Part shown: piece after piece, positions 1 through 7,984 of the stretch
How the letters are laid out: every line of letters starts with the position of its first letter
How positions within the stretch are numbered: the first letter of the stretch is position 1
Assembly (NCBI GenBank): GCA_937870915.1
Contig: CALMZQ010000007.1
Span: forward strand, 1-35,677
Direction: 5' to 3'
Source of the DNA: an uncultured Ignavibacteria bacterium
Lineage (GTDB): Bacteria; Bacteroidota; Ignavibacteria; Kapaibacteriales; Kapaibacteriaceae
DNA: 35,677 nucleotides
Translations under genes and position numbers: made by a program
Notes under the pieces: model-generated
Told to the model about the DNA's origin: nothing
The model's database searches: none
What the model saw: only the letters and a program-made list of their open reading frames with translations

Positions 1-224
1 TGCTCTACAAGGCACACCCCCGGCCAGAACAGGTCAATGAAGCCTTGGTTCTTCCCGGTCTTGGTCACCTGCTTCTCGAACGAGGCAACACGCTTACGGT
101 CGACCCCGAAGACGGCGAAGAACTCGTGCCAAAAGGTTTTGGCTTCGGCGTCCTCAGACACTTCGTCCTTCCATCGTTCGGCAAAAGCAGTGGCGTTTGC
201 GCGTATATCGGTGAGTGCTAACAT
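1..224 (-). CDS. MmeI-like type II restriction-modification enzyme, N-terminus only (cut by window edge)
   Basis: The first 74 codons are visible, starting at the ATG at 224. The protein reads MLALTDIRANATAF, then WKDEVSEDAEAKTFWHEFF, then FGVDRKRVASFEKQV and GFIDLFWPGVCLVE. This matches from memory the start of MmeI-family (type IIL/IIG) single-chain enzymes, whose N-terminal nuclease uses a D-x9-E-x-K motif. The D of FIDLFWPG and the E of LVE, the last visible codon, fit that spacing; the K would lie just outside. In this family the nuclease is followed by a gamma-class adenine methyltransferase and a target-recognition domain, none of which can be seen. It is transcribed in the same direction as the integrase and helix-turn-helix genes and is probably cargo of the tRNA-Lys element. 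TATCTTTC at 228-235 (minus), three bases before the ATG, may be its -7 box. Confidence 0.75.
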   Translation of the reverse strand, partial: MLALTDIRANATAFAERWKDEVSEDAEAKTFWHEFFAVFGVDRKRVASFEKQVTKTGKNQGFIDLFWPGVCLVE

Positions 225-580
225 GGTGAAAGATAAGGCTGAGTGATTGCAATTGACTGATGGTCTTAAGCTTCAAATGGCGAACAACATTTGAATTGCC
301 AATGATAACCACAGTGTATTGATGATACGTACACCGCAAGTTGCAGTACACTTCGCGCCACCCAAAAACCACTTCTTTTATACTAAAAACACCTAAATGC
401 TCGTTCTTTTGCGTTCCGTGAAACACTAACGGAAGGGTTCCGTGACCGTTCAGGGAAGTGCATTTTACTGAGACGAGTACGTTGAACGTGGAATGGAAGG
501 CCTCCAGAGCTAATATTAAGGTGGCGTGCGGTACCATTAGTCTCACGGAAGTGTTCGATAGGGGTTCCGTTGCGCCACTT
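225..580. other. Intergenic stretch upstream of the MmeI-like gene
   Basis: This stretch of about 356 bases holds no convincing gene. Open frames crossing it on either strand overlap the well-supported neighbours and resemble nothing I recognise. It contains the inverted repeat TTCCGT/ACGGAA (414-434), and the word GTTCCGTGA occurs twice (412-438). These could be operator sites for the restriction-modification gene or for the helix-turn-helix protein, but that is a guess. Confidence 0.5.
414..434. repeat. Small inverted repeat TTCCGT-N9-ACGGAA
   Basis: Six-base arms, TTCCGT at 414-419 and ACGGAA at 429-434, are separated by nine bases. A further GTTCCGTGA follows at about 437. It lies in the gap about 190 bases upstream of the MmeI-like start. 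It could be an operator, but six-base arms are short enough to occur by chance. Confidence 0.3.
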
Positions 581-1582
581 TTATGTAATTGCGAGGTAGA
601 TGTCGATGCTTTTGCGGGTGATGAGGTGCTTGCGACCGACATGTGTGCCTTCAAGTGCACCGCTTTTGATCAGTCGTTCGACAGTAACGCGGGTTACGCG
701 GAGGAATGCTGCGGTTTCTTTGATGGTGACGAGGCCTTCGGGTAATGGGGGTGGTGTTGGTAAGGGGGCGGACTGCGCGATCTCAACGGGTTGATGTTGT
801 GTGTTAGTAGTGTTGATCTCGGTAATGCGGTCGTTGATGAGGCCGGTGATCACTGTGCGATAGGTTGTGAGGGCGCGGTCGATGATGTGACCGCTGATCT
901 GGTCGAAGATGCCGGCGCCGAGTTCGCGGATGATGACGGAGAGGGTGCGCATGATGTCTTGGTCGAGGAGCCGACCGTACATGTAGACGAATTCGCGGAG
1001 GATCGTGCCGTCGAGATCGGGGAGACCAACGAGGAGGTCGGGGACGGACTGCATGGCGTAGTCCATCACGTCGCGCTGTTTGTTGGTTTCGAGGTCGGTG
1101 CGCGACATGATCTCGTCGAAGCGCTGCTGACCAATTTGAAACGCGGGGTTGGATTCCATGTGCTGCTTTACGGGCTCAAGGGCACGCGCTAACGACGAGG
1201 TGAAGTCTGCGTCGTCCTCCAACAAGAGCATAGCCCCTTGCTGCATGAGGGGATCGAGAACGAAACCGGAGAGCCCCATGCGACGCTCGGCGTTGCGGAG
1301 GTGACGAAACGTAGTGCCGATCTTCATCGTTGTGAGATTGCGCTGAACGACGTTGAGCAAGGCTAATGTGTCCTGCGTGGACATTGAGTCGAGCAATGGT
1401 GCAAGCTGTGTTGGAATGAAGAGTGCTGCCTCACTGCACATCGTGTTGCGTTGTGATGCGAGCCACTCAATTCGCTGGTGTACAGTTGAACCGTTGCGTA
1501 ACATGTCGAGCTCAACAGCGAGGATCTGTCGAGCATGTTCCATTGCTATGGGATCGATGAGAAAAGCATCGGTGATGTTCAT
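581..1582 (-). CDS. Helix-turn-helix (excisionase-fold) protein with long N-terminal extension
   Basis: A 333-residue protein. The last ~50 residues (from VTIKETAAFLRVTRVTVERL through GRKHLITRKSIDIYL) form a MerR/excisionase-type helix-turn-helix: helix, turn, recognition helix, and a wing with the GRKHLI motif typical of HTH_17 proteins. The preceding ~260 residues look mainly helical, with no domain I recognise, then a Pro-rich linker (LPTPPPLPEG) before the DNA-binding part. I chose the ATG at 1582 over one four codons upstream because it forms a 4-base ATGA overlap with the integrase stop, so the two are probably translationally coupled. Context suggests a recombination directionality factor or regulator of the element. 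The large N-terminal part is unusual for an excisionase, which is normally under 100 residues, so another DNA-binding role is possible. Confidence 0.7.
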   Translation of the reverse strand: MNITDAFLIDPIAMEHARQILAVELDMLRNGSTVHQRIEWLASQRNTMCSEAALFIPTQLAPLLDSMSTQDTLALLNVVQRNLTTMKIGTTFRHLRNAERRMGLSGFVLDPLMQQGAMLLLEDDADFTSSLARALEPVKQHMESNPAFQIGQQRFDEIMSRTDLETNKQRDVMDYAMQSVPDLLVGLPDLDGTILREFVYMYGRLLDQDIMRTLSVIIRELGAGIFDQISGHIIDRALTTYRTVITGLINDRITEINTTNTQHQPVEIAQSAPLPTPPPLPEGLVTIKETAAFLRVTRVTVERLIKSGALEGTHVGRKHLITRKSIDIYLAIT

Positions 1583-2850
1583 AGTTGTTCCCATGCCTTG
1601 CAGACCATATCGCGTACAACGGAGTCGCTGAGGATGATGTAGTGCTGTTGAAGTATGCCCTTTGCGGAATGACCTGTAACGTGGGAGATCACGACCTCAG
1701 AAAGGCCAAACTCTGTGGAGAGAGAGATGAAGGTTCTGCGAGCAACGTGAGTGGCTACGAGATCGGCTCGACGGTAGTTCTGCTCCACGCGCTCACCTCC
1801 TTTATAATGGCTGATCGTGATGTTGCCTGTCATCCCAACCAATACGCCGAGCTCCTTGAGGTATTCGTTCATCTTGACGCTGGAAGGGAACTCAAAGAGA
1901 CGAGATGGGTAGCGTGTAAGTAATTGCAGTAGTGGACGAGTGAGTGGAATGATGCAGACAGAGTCGGACTTCTCTGTTGTTAGGCGAATGATCCCTGTGG
2001 CGTCATCGAAATTGCTCGGTGCGAGGCGTTCGATGTCTCCATACCGCATCCCGGTGTAGATCTGTAGGAGGAACAAATCGCGTATGCGTGCAAGACGGGG
2101 CTTTGCGGAAAGGTCAATGTCGCGGATCGTTCGGACTTCCTCGAGGGTCAGTGCCATTGAGTCGCCGGTGCGACGGTCCCGCCAGAACTTCTCCCATTCA
2201 TTGTTGTTGTGATAACCTTTGTCTCTCGACCATTTCATGAAGGTCTTGAGCACCTTGATGTGGTTGGAGATTGAAGCGTCGGCAAGACCGCGTTCGTCGG
2301 AGAGCCATTTGTAGAAACTCTGGTAGAAGGCTTCGTTGATTGCTTCGTAGGTGAGTGGCTTCTTAAACGTGGTCGACCATGTAATGAGGTCTTTCCGTAC
2401 GCGCTTGTAGAGCAGGATCGTCTCAGCGCCGGGACGCTTACTTGTGATCATGCCGGTTCTCGTTCGGAGAGTGTAGGTCTCGATGAACGTGGTGAAGGAG
2501 TCGGAGAAGGACTCTGGAGCGTCGCTCTTCTCCACCAGTTCGGGAGAAATGAACTCCTTTATACGTCTGGTGAACGACTCAACGTCGTCAGTGGAGATCA
2601 GCTTATCCTTTCCCGACGGTACGAGCTTGTTGAATGTATCGTTCACAAAACGGAGGATTCGATCCAGACTCTTCTTGTGGGCGTTGTGCTGAGGGTCTGT
2701 CGTTCGGACAGTCTGTCGGTCATGAAGCCAATGCCTTGGCTCAATGGTTATACCCGTTGCGATGCGTATCCGCTTGCCGGAAAGCCACACGTTTAAGAGG
2801 ATCGACGTGGTCTCGCGGTCCGGTTTGTCGAGGTAGAAGGATGCCTTCAT
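1579..2850 (-). CDS. Site-specific tyrosine recombinase (integrase), Bacteroidota type
   Basis: A 423-residue recombinase. The N-terminus (1-60; YLDKPDRETTSILLNVWLSG) resembles the arm-binding domain of Bacteroidota integrases. Residues ~115-215 form the SAM-like core-binding domain, and the rest is catalytic. Visible catalytic residues are Arg269 (TGMRYGD), Lys294 (TTEK), His368 and Arg371 (HVARRTF), His394 (VTGH) and nucleophile Tyr404 (QQHYI). The set is complete, so the enzyme is probably active. It would cut and rejoin DNA at the attachment site in the adjacent tRNA-Lys gene, whose 3' end lies ~195 bases upstream of this start. The next gene overlaps its stop by four bases. Length and domain order are normal for integrases of integrative conjugative elements and genomic islands. 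Confidence 0.93.
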   Translation of the reverse strand: MKASFYLDKPDRETTSILLNVWLSGKRIRIATGITIEPRHWLHDRQTVRTTDPQHNAHKKSLDRILRFVNDTFNKLVPSGKDKLISTDDVESFTRRIKEFISPELVEKSDAPESFSDSFTTFIETYTLRTRTGMITSKRPGAETILLYKRVRKDLITWSTTFKKPLTYEAINEAFYQSFYKWLSDERGLADASISNHIKVLKTFMKWSRDKGYHNNNEWEKFWRDRRTGDSMALTLEEVRTIRDIDLSAKPRLARIRDLFLLQIYTGMRYGDIERLAPSNFDDATGIIRLTTEKSDSVCIIPLTRPLLQLLTRYPSRLFEFPSSVKMNEYLKELGVLVGMTGNITISHYKGGERVEQNYRRADLVATHVARRTFISLSTEFGLSEVVISHVTGHSAKGILQQHYIILSDSVVRDMVCKAWEQL

Positions 2851-2853
2851 AGA

Positions 2854-2925
2854 GAAAACCGTCAGTAAGTAGTTCAGGTGGGTCGGACAATCTAACCCAT
2901 ACTGACGCTCTTACTGACGGTTTTC
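2854..2925. repeat. 16-bp perfect inverted repeat upstream of the integrase
   Basis: GAAAACCGTCAGTAAG (2854-2869) is repeated in perfect inverted form at 2910-2925, with 40 bases between. Inside the loop ACTGACG recurs as a direct repeat (2901-2907 and 2913-2919), and a shorter GGGT/ACCC pairing is possible. The left arm lies four bases upstream of the integrase ATG. Likely roles are integrase arm-type or excisionase binding sites, or a leader hairpin controlling integrase translation. The sequence cannot separate these. Confidence 0.7.
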
Positions 2926-2934
2926 GTGTTTCTT

Positions 2935-2953
2935 CGGTATGCAACGGTATGCA
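2935..2953. repeat. CGGTATGCA direct repeat, 10-bp period
   Basis: CGGTATGCA occurs at 2935-2943 and 2945-2953, exactly one helical turn apart, between the integrase inverted repeat and the tRNA-Lys 3' end. Helically phased repeats in this position are typical of integrase or accessory-protein binding sites, but the function here is inferred. Confidence 0.45.
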
Positions 2954-3045
2954 TCACATGTCGTCTAAATCCTCTGAATCGACTGTCTGGTAACGGATTC
3001 CTCCGTTTTCCCCATACCCAACATATCCTCTGCAAACCCACTTTG

Positions 3046-3118
3046 TGATCCCGTTGGGACTCGAACCCAAGGCCCTTTGATTAAAAGTCAAATGCTCTAC
3101 CAGCTGAGCTACGGGATC
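3046..3118 (-). tRNA. tRNA-Lys (anticodon UUU)
   Basis: A 73-base cloverleaf reads on the minus strand. The acceptor stem GATCCCG pairs with CGGGATC, the D arm contains AGCTCAGCTGGTAGAGC, the anticodon loop is CTTTTAA (anticodon TTT), and the T arm contains GGTTCGAGTCC. The discriminator base is A and no CCA is encoded. Its 3' end faces the integrase, making it the probable attachment site of the element to the left. Upstream on its own strand a TAACTTCG box lies 13 bases before the first base; the nearest TTG (TTTTTG) leaves only 12 bases, so no good -33 element is evident. Confidence 0.96.
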
Positions 3119-3158
3119 AAAAAACAAGCCACGAAGTTACGAAATCGAAGACAAAAAC

Positions 3159-3300
3159 AGTTACGGAGTTACATAGTTGCAGAGTTACGGAGTTACGGAG
3201 TTACGGAATTACTGAGTTACAGCGTAACTCGTAACTGGTAACTAGTAACTCGTAACTAGTAACTGGTAACTCGTAACTAGTAACTCGTAACTGGCAACTT
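3159..3300. repeat. GTTAC tandem array: 8-bp units then inverted 7-bp units
   Basis: From 3159 to 3222 there are eight 8-bp units of the form AGTTACGG with small variations. A single base is followed at 3224-3300 by eleven 7-bp units GTAACTN, the same core in the opposite orientation. The two halves can pair imperfectly. The last four units overlap the 3' end of dxs, so the final residues of DXS and its TAG stop are made of repeat units. The first half adjoins the promoter side of tRNA-Lys. It may act as a terminator-like or spacer repeat. The 7-base period recalls the short tandemly repeated repetitive (STRR) sequences of cyanobacteria. Confidence 0.9.
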
Positions 3301-5199
3301 CATGCTCTTTGTAAGAAACTCCTTTACTACCTCTGCAATGCCCGGGGCATCGAGCTGGAGGTCTGCATGGAGTTCTTCTTGGGTGCCGTGGTCTACGTAG
3401 ATGTCGGGGATGCCGTGGATCTTGAAGTCTACCGACCCTACATGATGCTGTGCAAGGTGCTCGGCAACGGCACTGCCAAAGCCGCCTTGGATCTGACCGT
3501 CTTCAACGGTGATGATGCGACCAATTCGCAGCGCCAGATCGTCGATCATCGAGTGGTCAAGGGGCTTCACAAAACGGGCATTTACAACTTCACAATCAAT
3601 GCCCTGCGCTAATAGGAGCTCGGCTGCCTTCATGGCGTGGGATACCATCTTGCCGATAGCAACGATGGCTACGTCCTTGCCGGTGCGCATGGTTTCGCTC
3701 TTGCCGATCTCGATGGATTGCATCGGACCTATAGGTGTGCCCACACCACTGCCGCGCGGATACCGAATAGCTACCGGACCCGCTGTGTACGAATACACAG
3801 CTGTGTACATCATGTTGCGCAACTCTTGCTCGTCCTTTGGTGCCATCACAACCATGCCTTGGATGATGCGCAGATAGGCCAAGTCCAAGACGCCGTGGTG
3901 CGTTGGACCGTCTGCACCAACGAGACCTGATCTGTCGAGCGCAAACACAACATGGAGATGTTGCAATGCAACGTCATGAGCCATGTGGTCAAAGGCGCGC
4001 TGAAGGAAGGAGGAATAGATGGCAACTACGGGTATCACGCCTTGCGTAGCGAGGCCGGCAGCGAAGGTAACGCCGTGACCTTCTGCAATGCCAACGTCAT
4101 AGACTTTGTCAGGGAAACGCTTCTGGACAATATCAAGCCCCGTTCCATCTGGCATGGCGGCTGTGATGCCAACAACCTTGGGGTTGGTTGACATGATCTC
4201 TACCATCGCTTCACCAAAGATCTTTTGGTAGGTAGGGGGCGGAGCAACTGCCGGCGGTGGTGTTGATAGTGCCTTGCCGGTGATCTTGTCTACCTTGCCG
4301 ATGGCGTGGAGGAATTGTTTGTCCCGCTCTGCCGGACCGTAACCCTTGCCTTTTTGGGTGATCACGTGGAGAAGGATTGGACCCTTCATCTCTCGGATGC
4401 CCTGGAGCATGGTAACGAGGTTGTTTACGTTGTGACCGTTCACGGGACCGAAGTAGCGGAAGCCAAGTGTTTCGAATAACATGCCGGGCGTGATCACGGC
4501 CTTCATGCCCCCTTCAAGACGATGAGCAACGGAACGAATGCGATCTCCTAGACTGTCCATGCGCTCGGTCATGCCAAGGATCTTTTCCCGAAGCCTGCGT
4601 CCGGCAGGGGAGGCAAAGATCTCGGAGAAGTAGTTGGACATTGCCCATACGTTGGGTGCGATGGACATGTTGTTGTCGTTGAGGACAACGATGATGTCGC
4701 TCTTCAGCACTCCGCAGTTATTCATTGCTTCATAGGCAAGACCACCTGTCATGGCTCCGTCACCAATAACGGCAACAACCTTGTAGTCTTCCTTGAGTTG
4801 ATCACGTGCAGCAGCCATGCCAAGTGCTGCAGAGATGGACGTGGTTGCGTGACCTGCCCCGAAATCGTCGAAGATGCTTTCCGTGCGTTTGAGGAATCCC
4901 GAAAGGCCACCCTTCTGACGAATGGTGTCGAGCGTGGTGCGACGTCCGGTGAGAATCTTGTGCGGATACGCTTGATGCCCCGTATCGATCACGATCTTAT
5001 CGTGTGGAGTGTTGAAGACGTAGTGCAATGCAACCGTGAGTTCCACTGTGCCTAGGCCGGCACCGAAGTGACCTCCCACGCGCGTGATGGTGTCTACTAG
5101 GCACTCGCGTACTTCGTCACTTACCCTGCGCAGGTCCGTCTCCGGAAGTTTGCGCAGGTCCTCGGGTGTGTCAATGTTCGATAAGAGGCGATAGTTCAA
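3277..5199 (-). CDS. dxs: 1-deoxy-D-xylulose-5-phosphate synthase
   Basis: A 640-residue thiamine-diphosphate enzyme joining pyruvate and glyceraldehyde 3-phosphate, the first step of the MEP isoprenoid pathway. The length is normal. The cofactor motif GDGAMTGGLAYEAMNN (~150-165), IDTGHQAYPHKILTG near the N-terminus, LDRSGLVGADGPTHHG and YPRGSG are all characteristic. The start is a TTG at 5199 overlapping the TGA of the upstream OmpA-like gene (TTGA); it is preceded by AAGGAC at a good distance, and the N-terminus NYRLLSNIDTPEDLRKL fits the family. The C-terminal residues LPVTSY and the stop lie within a tandem repeat array, so the natural C-terminus may have been altered by repeat expansion. 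It is co-transcribed with the outer-membrane gene before it, with no obvious functional link. Confidence 0.97.
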   Translation of the reverse strand: MNYRLLSNIDTPEDLRKLPETDLRRVSDEVRECLVDTITRVGGHFGAGLGTVELTVALHYVFNTPHDKIVIDTGHQAYPHKILTGRRTTLDTIRQKGGLSGFLKRTESIFDDFGAGHATTSISAALGMAAARDQLKEDYKVVAVIGDGAMTGGLAYEAMNNCGVLKSDIIVVLNDNNMSIAPNVWAMSNYFSEIFASPAGRRLREKILGMTERMDSLGDRIRSVAHRLEGGMKAVITPGMLFETLGFRYFGPVNGHNVNNLVTMLQGIREMKGPILLHVITQKGKGYGPAERDKQFLHAIGKVDKITGKALSTPPPAVAPPPTYQKIFGEAMVEIMSTNPKVVGITAAMPDGTGLDIVQKRFPDKVYDVGIAEGHGVTFAAGLATQGVIPVVAIYSSFLQRAFDHMAHDVALQHLHVVFALDRSGLVGADGPTHHGVLDLAYLRIIQGMVVMAPKDEQELRNMMYTAVYSYTAGPVAIRYPRGSGVGTPIGPMQSIEIGKSETMRTGKDVAIVAIGKMVSHAMKAAELLLAQGIDCEVVNARFVKPLDHSMIDDLALRIGRIITVEDGQIQGGFGSAVAEHLAQHHVGSVDFKIHGIPDIYVDHGTQEELHADLQLDAPGIAEVVKEFLTKSMKLPVTSY

Positions 5200-7160
5200 C
5201 GTGTTGTCCTTGGGGTCTCCACGATCACCTGCACCGTGCGAGAGAGTTGACGTCCAACGGCAACGTCATTGGAGAAGATCTCGGTGCCTTCGCCCACTCC
5301 GTTGATGGAGTATTTGGCATCCTTGGCCCGCGACTCTAGAAACGCACGAACGGTCTCTGCACGTTCCCGAGAAAGCTTTTGATTATACACATCGTTGCCA
5401 ATGCGGTCCGTGTATCCAATGATGTTCACCTTTGATGAAGAGGTGATGTTGGGCAACACCATCAGTTCTAGGATACGAGAGTTGTCTTCTGTGAGTGTTG
5501 CCTTGTCAAAATCGAACAAGATCAAGGAGTATTTGTCAACGGTACGGTCAGGCAAGTTCTCTGTCTTCTTACGAACACTCGATACGTAGTCTACAGGGAT
5601 TGAACCAATTGCCGTTGCACTGTCTCCCTTCACAGAACGGAACACCATTTCATAGTCTACCGGCACCTGATCTGCAGAGAGTTCGTTAGGGCGGATTGGC
5701 CATGAAACACGTTCTGGGCGACCTAGGCCGTTGATCTCGCGGAGCTGACGTCCGGCCTGCATTACACTAAGTGACCACGAGCTGAGAGAATCCTCGCTGT
5801 CAACCTTTGGATGGAAGGTCACAACATCCGGTGTTGATACACGCTGGTTATCAGCCGTGATCACAACGGGTGCTAACACGTCAGGTACGTTCGATGAAAA
5901 TTCTACGCGACGGTTTTCGACGATTCCATCAGGATCTGTAGCAGACGATGGTTTCGACGGTGTTGCCGAGGTCTTGGTGACAATGCGAGCCGGATCTATA
6001 CCGAATGCTGATACGAGGTAATTCTTTGCCCAGTTAGCACGTCTCTCCGGCAGGTCCTTTGTTTTTGCTTCGTTCTTTCCATCGGTAGTACCGGTAATCG
6101 TAAGTGTTGCCTGCGGATAGGCAATCATACGAGAGCCGATGATGTTCAAGAGATTGCGATTGACTTCGATGGCATCGAGTGGCAATGTCTCGGGTTGGAA
6201 GCCACCCTTTTCCGGCATGTGATCCGTTGTTTGCGAAGACGCATCAGGGAGCCCGTTCTCTTGCGCAAACACATACGGTACTAGTGGGAACATCTCGTTG
6301 TAGCGCACATCTTCTACGTTAAGCGCTGTTACGTTCACTTCCTTACCATCACGGTCATACGCCGTGATGCGGTCTATAGAAGCACTCATCTCGCGCGAAG
6401 ACGTTGGTGTTTCCTTCTTGTCTGCAAATCCAAGGAAGACGTTCACACCAATGCGAATCTGGGAGAACGATGTTGGCGAATACGTAGCAGAAGACGATAG
6501 ATCGGAAAGGGGCAGGCGGTACGATACTTCCGGCTGGATGTACCACTGCGAACTATCGAGTCTGATTGTGTACCCAAGTCCTATAAGGAGGGCAGTACGC
6601 ACAGAACTCTCCGGAACGTCTGTTGCATCAGCAAATGTTTGCACGGTCTCGGTGTTCTGCGCTGTAGCAGTTGCAGTTTGCGTAACCGTTGTACTGAGTG
6701 GGATGCCAAATTCAAGCCCAACAAGAGGATGCAGAGATAGATCGCCAAAGAGACCGTAGAACTCTGCAACGGGAGAGACCTCCAGGGTGGAGGAAAATGC
6801 GTCAAGTTCGTTTACGACAGTTGTTGGTGCAACTATCTGCTGAACGGACGATGAACCCGACATGCTGTTATAACCAATGCGACCCGAGATATGAATCGTC
6901 CGGGTGATAGGAAAGCCCATCAAGAATCCGAATGCACCACCAAGCCCCATACTTCCGCTTGTGAAACGGAGAGAATCATTCACGAAGGGGGCAAATTGGG
7001 GTTGTGTGCTGCCAAATCCGCGCCATACCTGAACGGACGGCGAGAGCGGGTTGAGTGTGAGGCCTCCGGAGAGTCCAACACGCAACGGTGGAATGACTTG
7101 AGCACTGGCCACACCCGTGGTGAGGAGGGCAACGATAGTAAGACGCAGGAGTCGATTCAT
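5196..7160 (-). CDS. OmpA-family outer-membrane protein with tandem OmpA-like domains
   Basis: A 654-residue exported protein. Residues 1-20 are a signal peptide ending VASA. Residues ~25-250 alternate like a small beta-barrel. A degenerate OmpA-like region (~330-425) carries TGTTDG and ENRRVEF. A FlgD/Ig-like beta stretch spans ~430-525, and a canonical OmpA peptidoglycan-binding domain ~543-650. The canonical motif is GYTDRIGNDVYNQKLSRERA, with the Asp and Arg that bind diaminopimelate (about Asp585 and Arg600). It probably anchors the outer membrane to peptidoglycan. The gene at 10223 shares this architecture. A -7 box TAATTTTG ends four bases before the ATG, suggesting a leaderless mRNA. 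It overlaps dxs by four bases. Confidence 0.85.
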   Translation of the reverse strand: MNRLLRLTIVALLTTGVASAQVIPPLRVGLSGGLTLNPLSPSVQVWRGFGSTQPQFAPFVNDSLRFTSGSMGLGGAFGFLMGFPITRTIHISGRIGYNSMSGSSSVQQIVAPTTVVNELDAFSSTLEVSPVAEFYGLFGDLSLHPLVGLEFGIPLSTTVTQTATATAQNTETVQTFADATDVPESSVRTALLIGLGYTIRLDSSQWYIQPEVSYRLPLSDLSSSATYSPTSFSQIRIGVNVFLGFADKKETPTSSREMSASIDRITAYDRDGKEVNVTALNVEDVRYNEMFPLVPYVFAQENGLPDASSQTTDHMPEKGGFQPETLPLDAIEVNRNLLNIIGSRMIAYPQATLTITGTTDGKNEAKTKDLPERRANWAKNYLVSAFGIDPARIVTKTSATPSKPSSATDPDGIVENRRVEFSSNVPDVLAPVVITADNQRVSTPDVVTFHPKVDSEDSLSSWSLSVMQAGRQLREINGLGRPERVSWPIRPNELSADQVPVDYEMVFRSVKGDSATAIGSIPVDYVSSVRKKTENLPDRTVDKYSLILFDFDKATLTEDNSRILELMVLPNITSSSKVNIIGYTDRIGNDVYNQKLSRERAETVRAFLESRAKDAKYSINGVGEGTEIFSNDVAVGRQLSRTVQVIVETPRTTR

Positions 7161-7164
7161 GCAA

Positions 7165-7172
7165 CAAAATTA
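7165..7172 (-). promoter_or_regulatory. TAATTTTG -7 box, four bases from the OmpA-like ATG
   Basis: On the minus strand TAATTTTG matches the Bacteroidota -7 consensus TAnnTTTG and is followed by four bases and then the ATG at 7160. If used, transcription would begin at or next to the start codon. No clear TTG element is visible at the expected upstream spacing. Confidence 0.5.
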
Positions 7173-7291
7173 CGTTATGGTCGTACACACGCGCCGACCA
7201 GTGAGTCAATGTGGACAACGAGCCAGAAACACTGTAGCTTGCAACGCAGTACCCGCACAATGTCAAAGTTTTCCTTTTTAGGTCCAGTACC

Positions 7292-7984
7292 ATGTCATAT
7301 CGTCACAATGTTTCTGCAGCGATAGCTTTTTTGGCACTCCTTGCAGTCACGTTTGTACCAACAAAGGCAGCCGGTGAGTCAGACGGCGGTGAACCATTTT
7401 CCATCGGTGTCTTTCTTGGACCAAGCATTCCGAGCGAGTCCATAGAACAGGTCTACAATTCTATTGACACCACCGGGATCGGTACTGCGTTTGAAACTGC
7501 GTCGGGGTTGGGATATCATCTTGGTGCCAAAATGAGGTTTGGACTTTCCGATGACTTCAGTTTTTCCGGTGGAATCCAATACACACAATTCCCGGGACAG
7601 GAACAGACAGCCGTGCTCGATAATGGTACGCGGATCCAACTTCAAACAGTTACAACCTATGTTCCTGTGTATGCTGGAATTACCTTCATTCCGATGCAAG
7701 GACTTGTTCGTCCGTACGTGGCAACGGAACTGATGTATTCGTACCGCAATGTTTCTGTGAGTGAAGGCAATAGCATTTTTGAGAACCTCATCACAGGTAC
7801 GGGACAGGATCTAGAGCCTCAAACGTCACGTTTTGGAGCAGCCATCACGGGTGGACTAGAGTTCAATCTGGGTGGTCTTCGGCCGTTTCTCGAGCTGAAG
7901 TATAACTGGACGAATCTCGTGGGAAAAGAAGAGGGTGAAGCAACGATGTCCTTCCTCAACGTGAGTATTGGCCTCGTTTTTTGA
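7292..7984 (+). CDS. Outer-membrane beta-barrel protein (porin-family fold)
   Basis: A 230-residue protein with a signal peptide (hydrophobic IAFLALLAVTFV; cleavage after TKAA likely) and then alternating amphipathic strands, ending in aromatic GLVF with C-terminal Phe, as expected for BAM-inserted barrels. The pattern (SIGVFLGPSIPSE near the start, GLGYHLGAKMRFGLSDDFSFSGG, and VPVYAGITFIPM later) is that of outer-membrane protein beta-barrel domain proteins common in Bacteroidota. No specific ligand or function is evident. It is divergent from the OmpA-like/dxs operon, with 131 bases between starts. Its 3' end overlaps the convergent permease gene by 29 bases, so the two transcripts are mutually antisense at their ends. 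Confidence 0.75.
   Translation: MSYRHNVSAAIAFLALLAVTFVPTKAAGESDGGEPFSIGVFLGPSIPSESIEQVYNSIDTTGIGTAFETASGLGYHLGAKMRFGLSDDFSFSGGIQYTQFPGQEQTAVLDNGTRIQLQTVTTYVPVYAGITFIPMQGLVRPYVATELMYSYRNVSVSEGNSIFENLITGTGQDLEPQTSRFGAAITGGLEFNLGGLRPFLELKYNWTNLVGKEEGEATMSFLNVSIGLVF

Noticed and set aside
154-660. Open frame of 168 codons on the minus strand
   Set aside because: It overlaps both the MmeI-like start and the end of the helix-turn-helix gene in a different frame and has no recognisable protein pattern.
791-1192. Acidic open frame on the plus strand
   Set aside because: It is antisense to the helix-turn-helix gene, and its Asp/Glu/Val-rich composition is what an antisense frame of such a gene gives.
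3119-3158. Second tRNA or small RNA beside tRNA-Lys
   Set aside because: The stretch is A-rich and only shows a TAACTTCG box; no cloverleaf or stable hairpin was found.
5197-5199. An ATG start for dxs
   Set aside because: The codon at this position is TTG; no ATG close by would preserve the conserved N-terminus, and AAGGAC upstream supports TTG.
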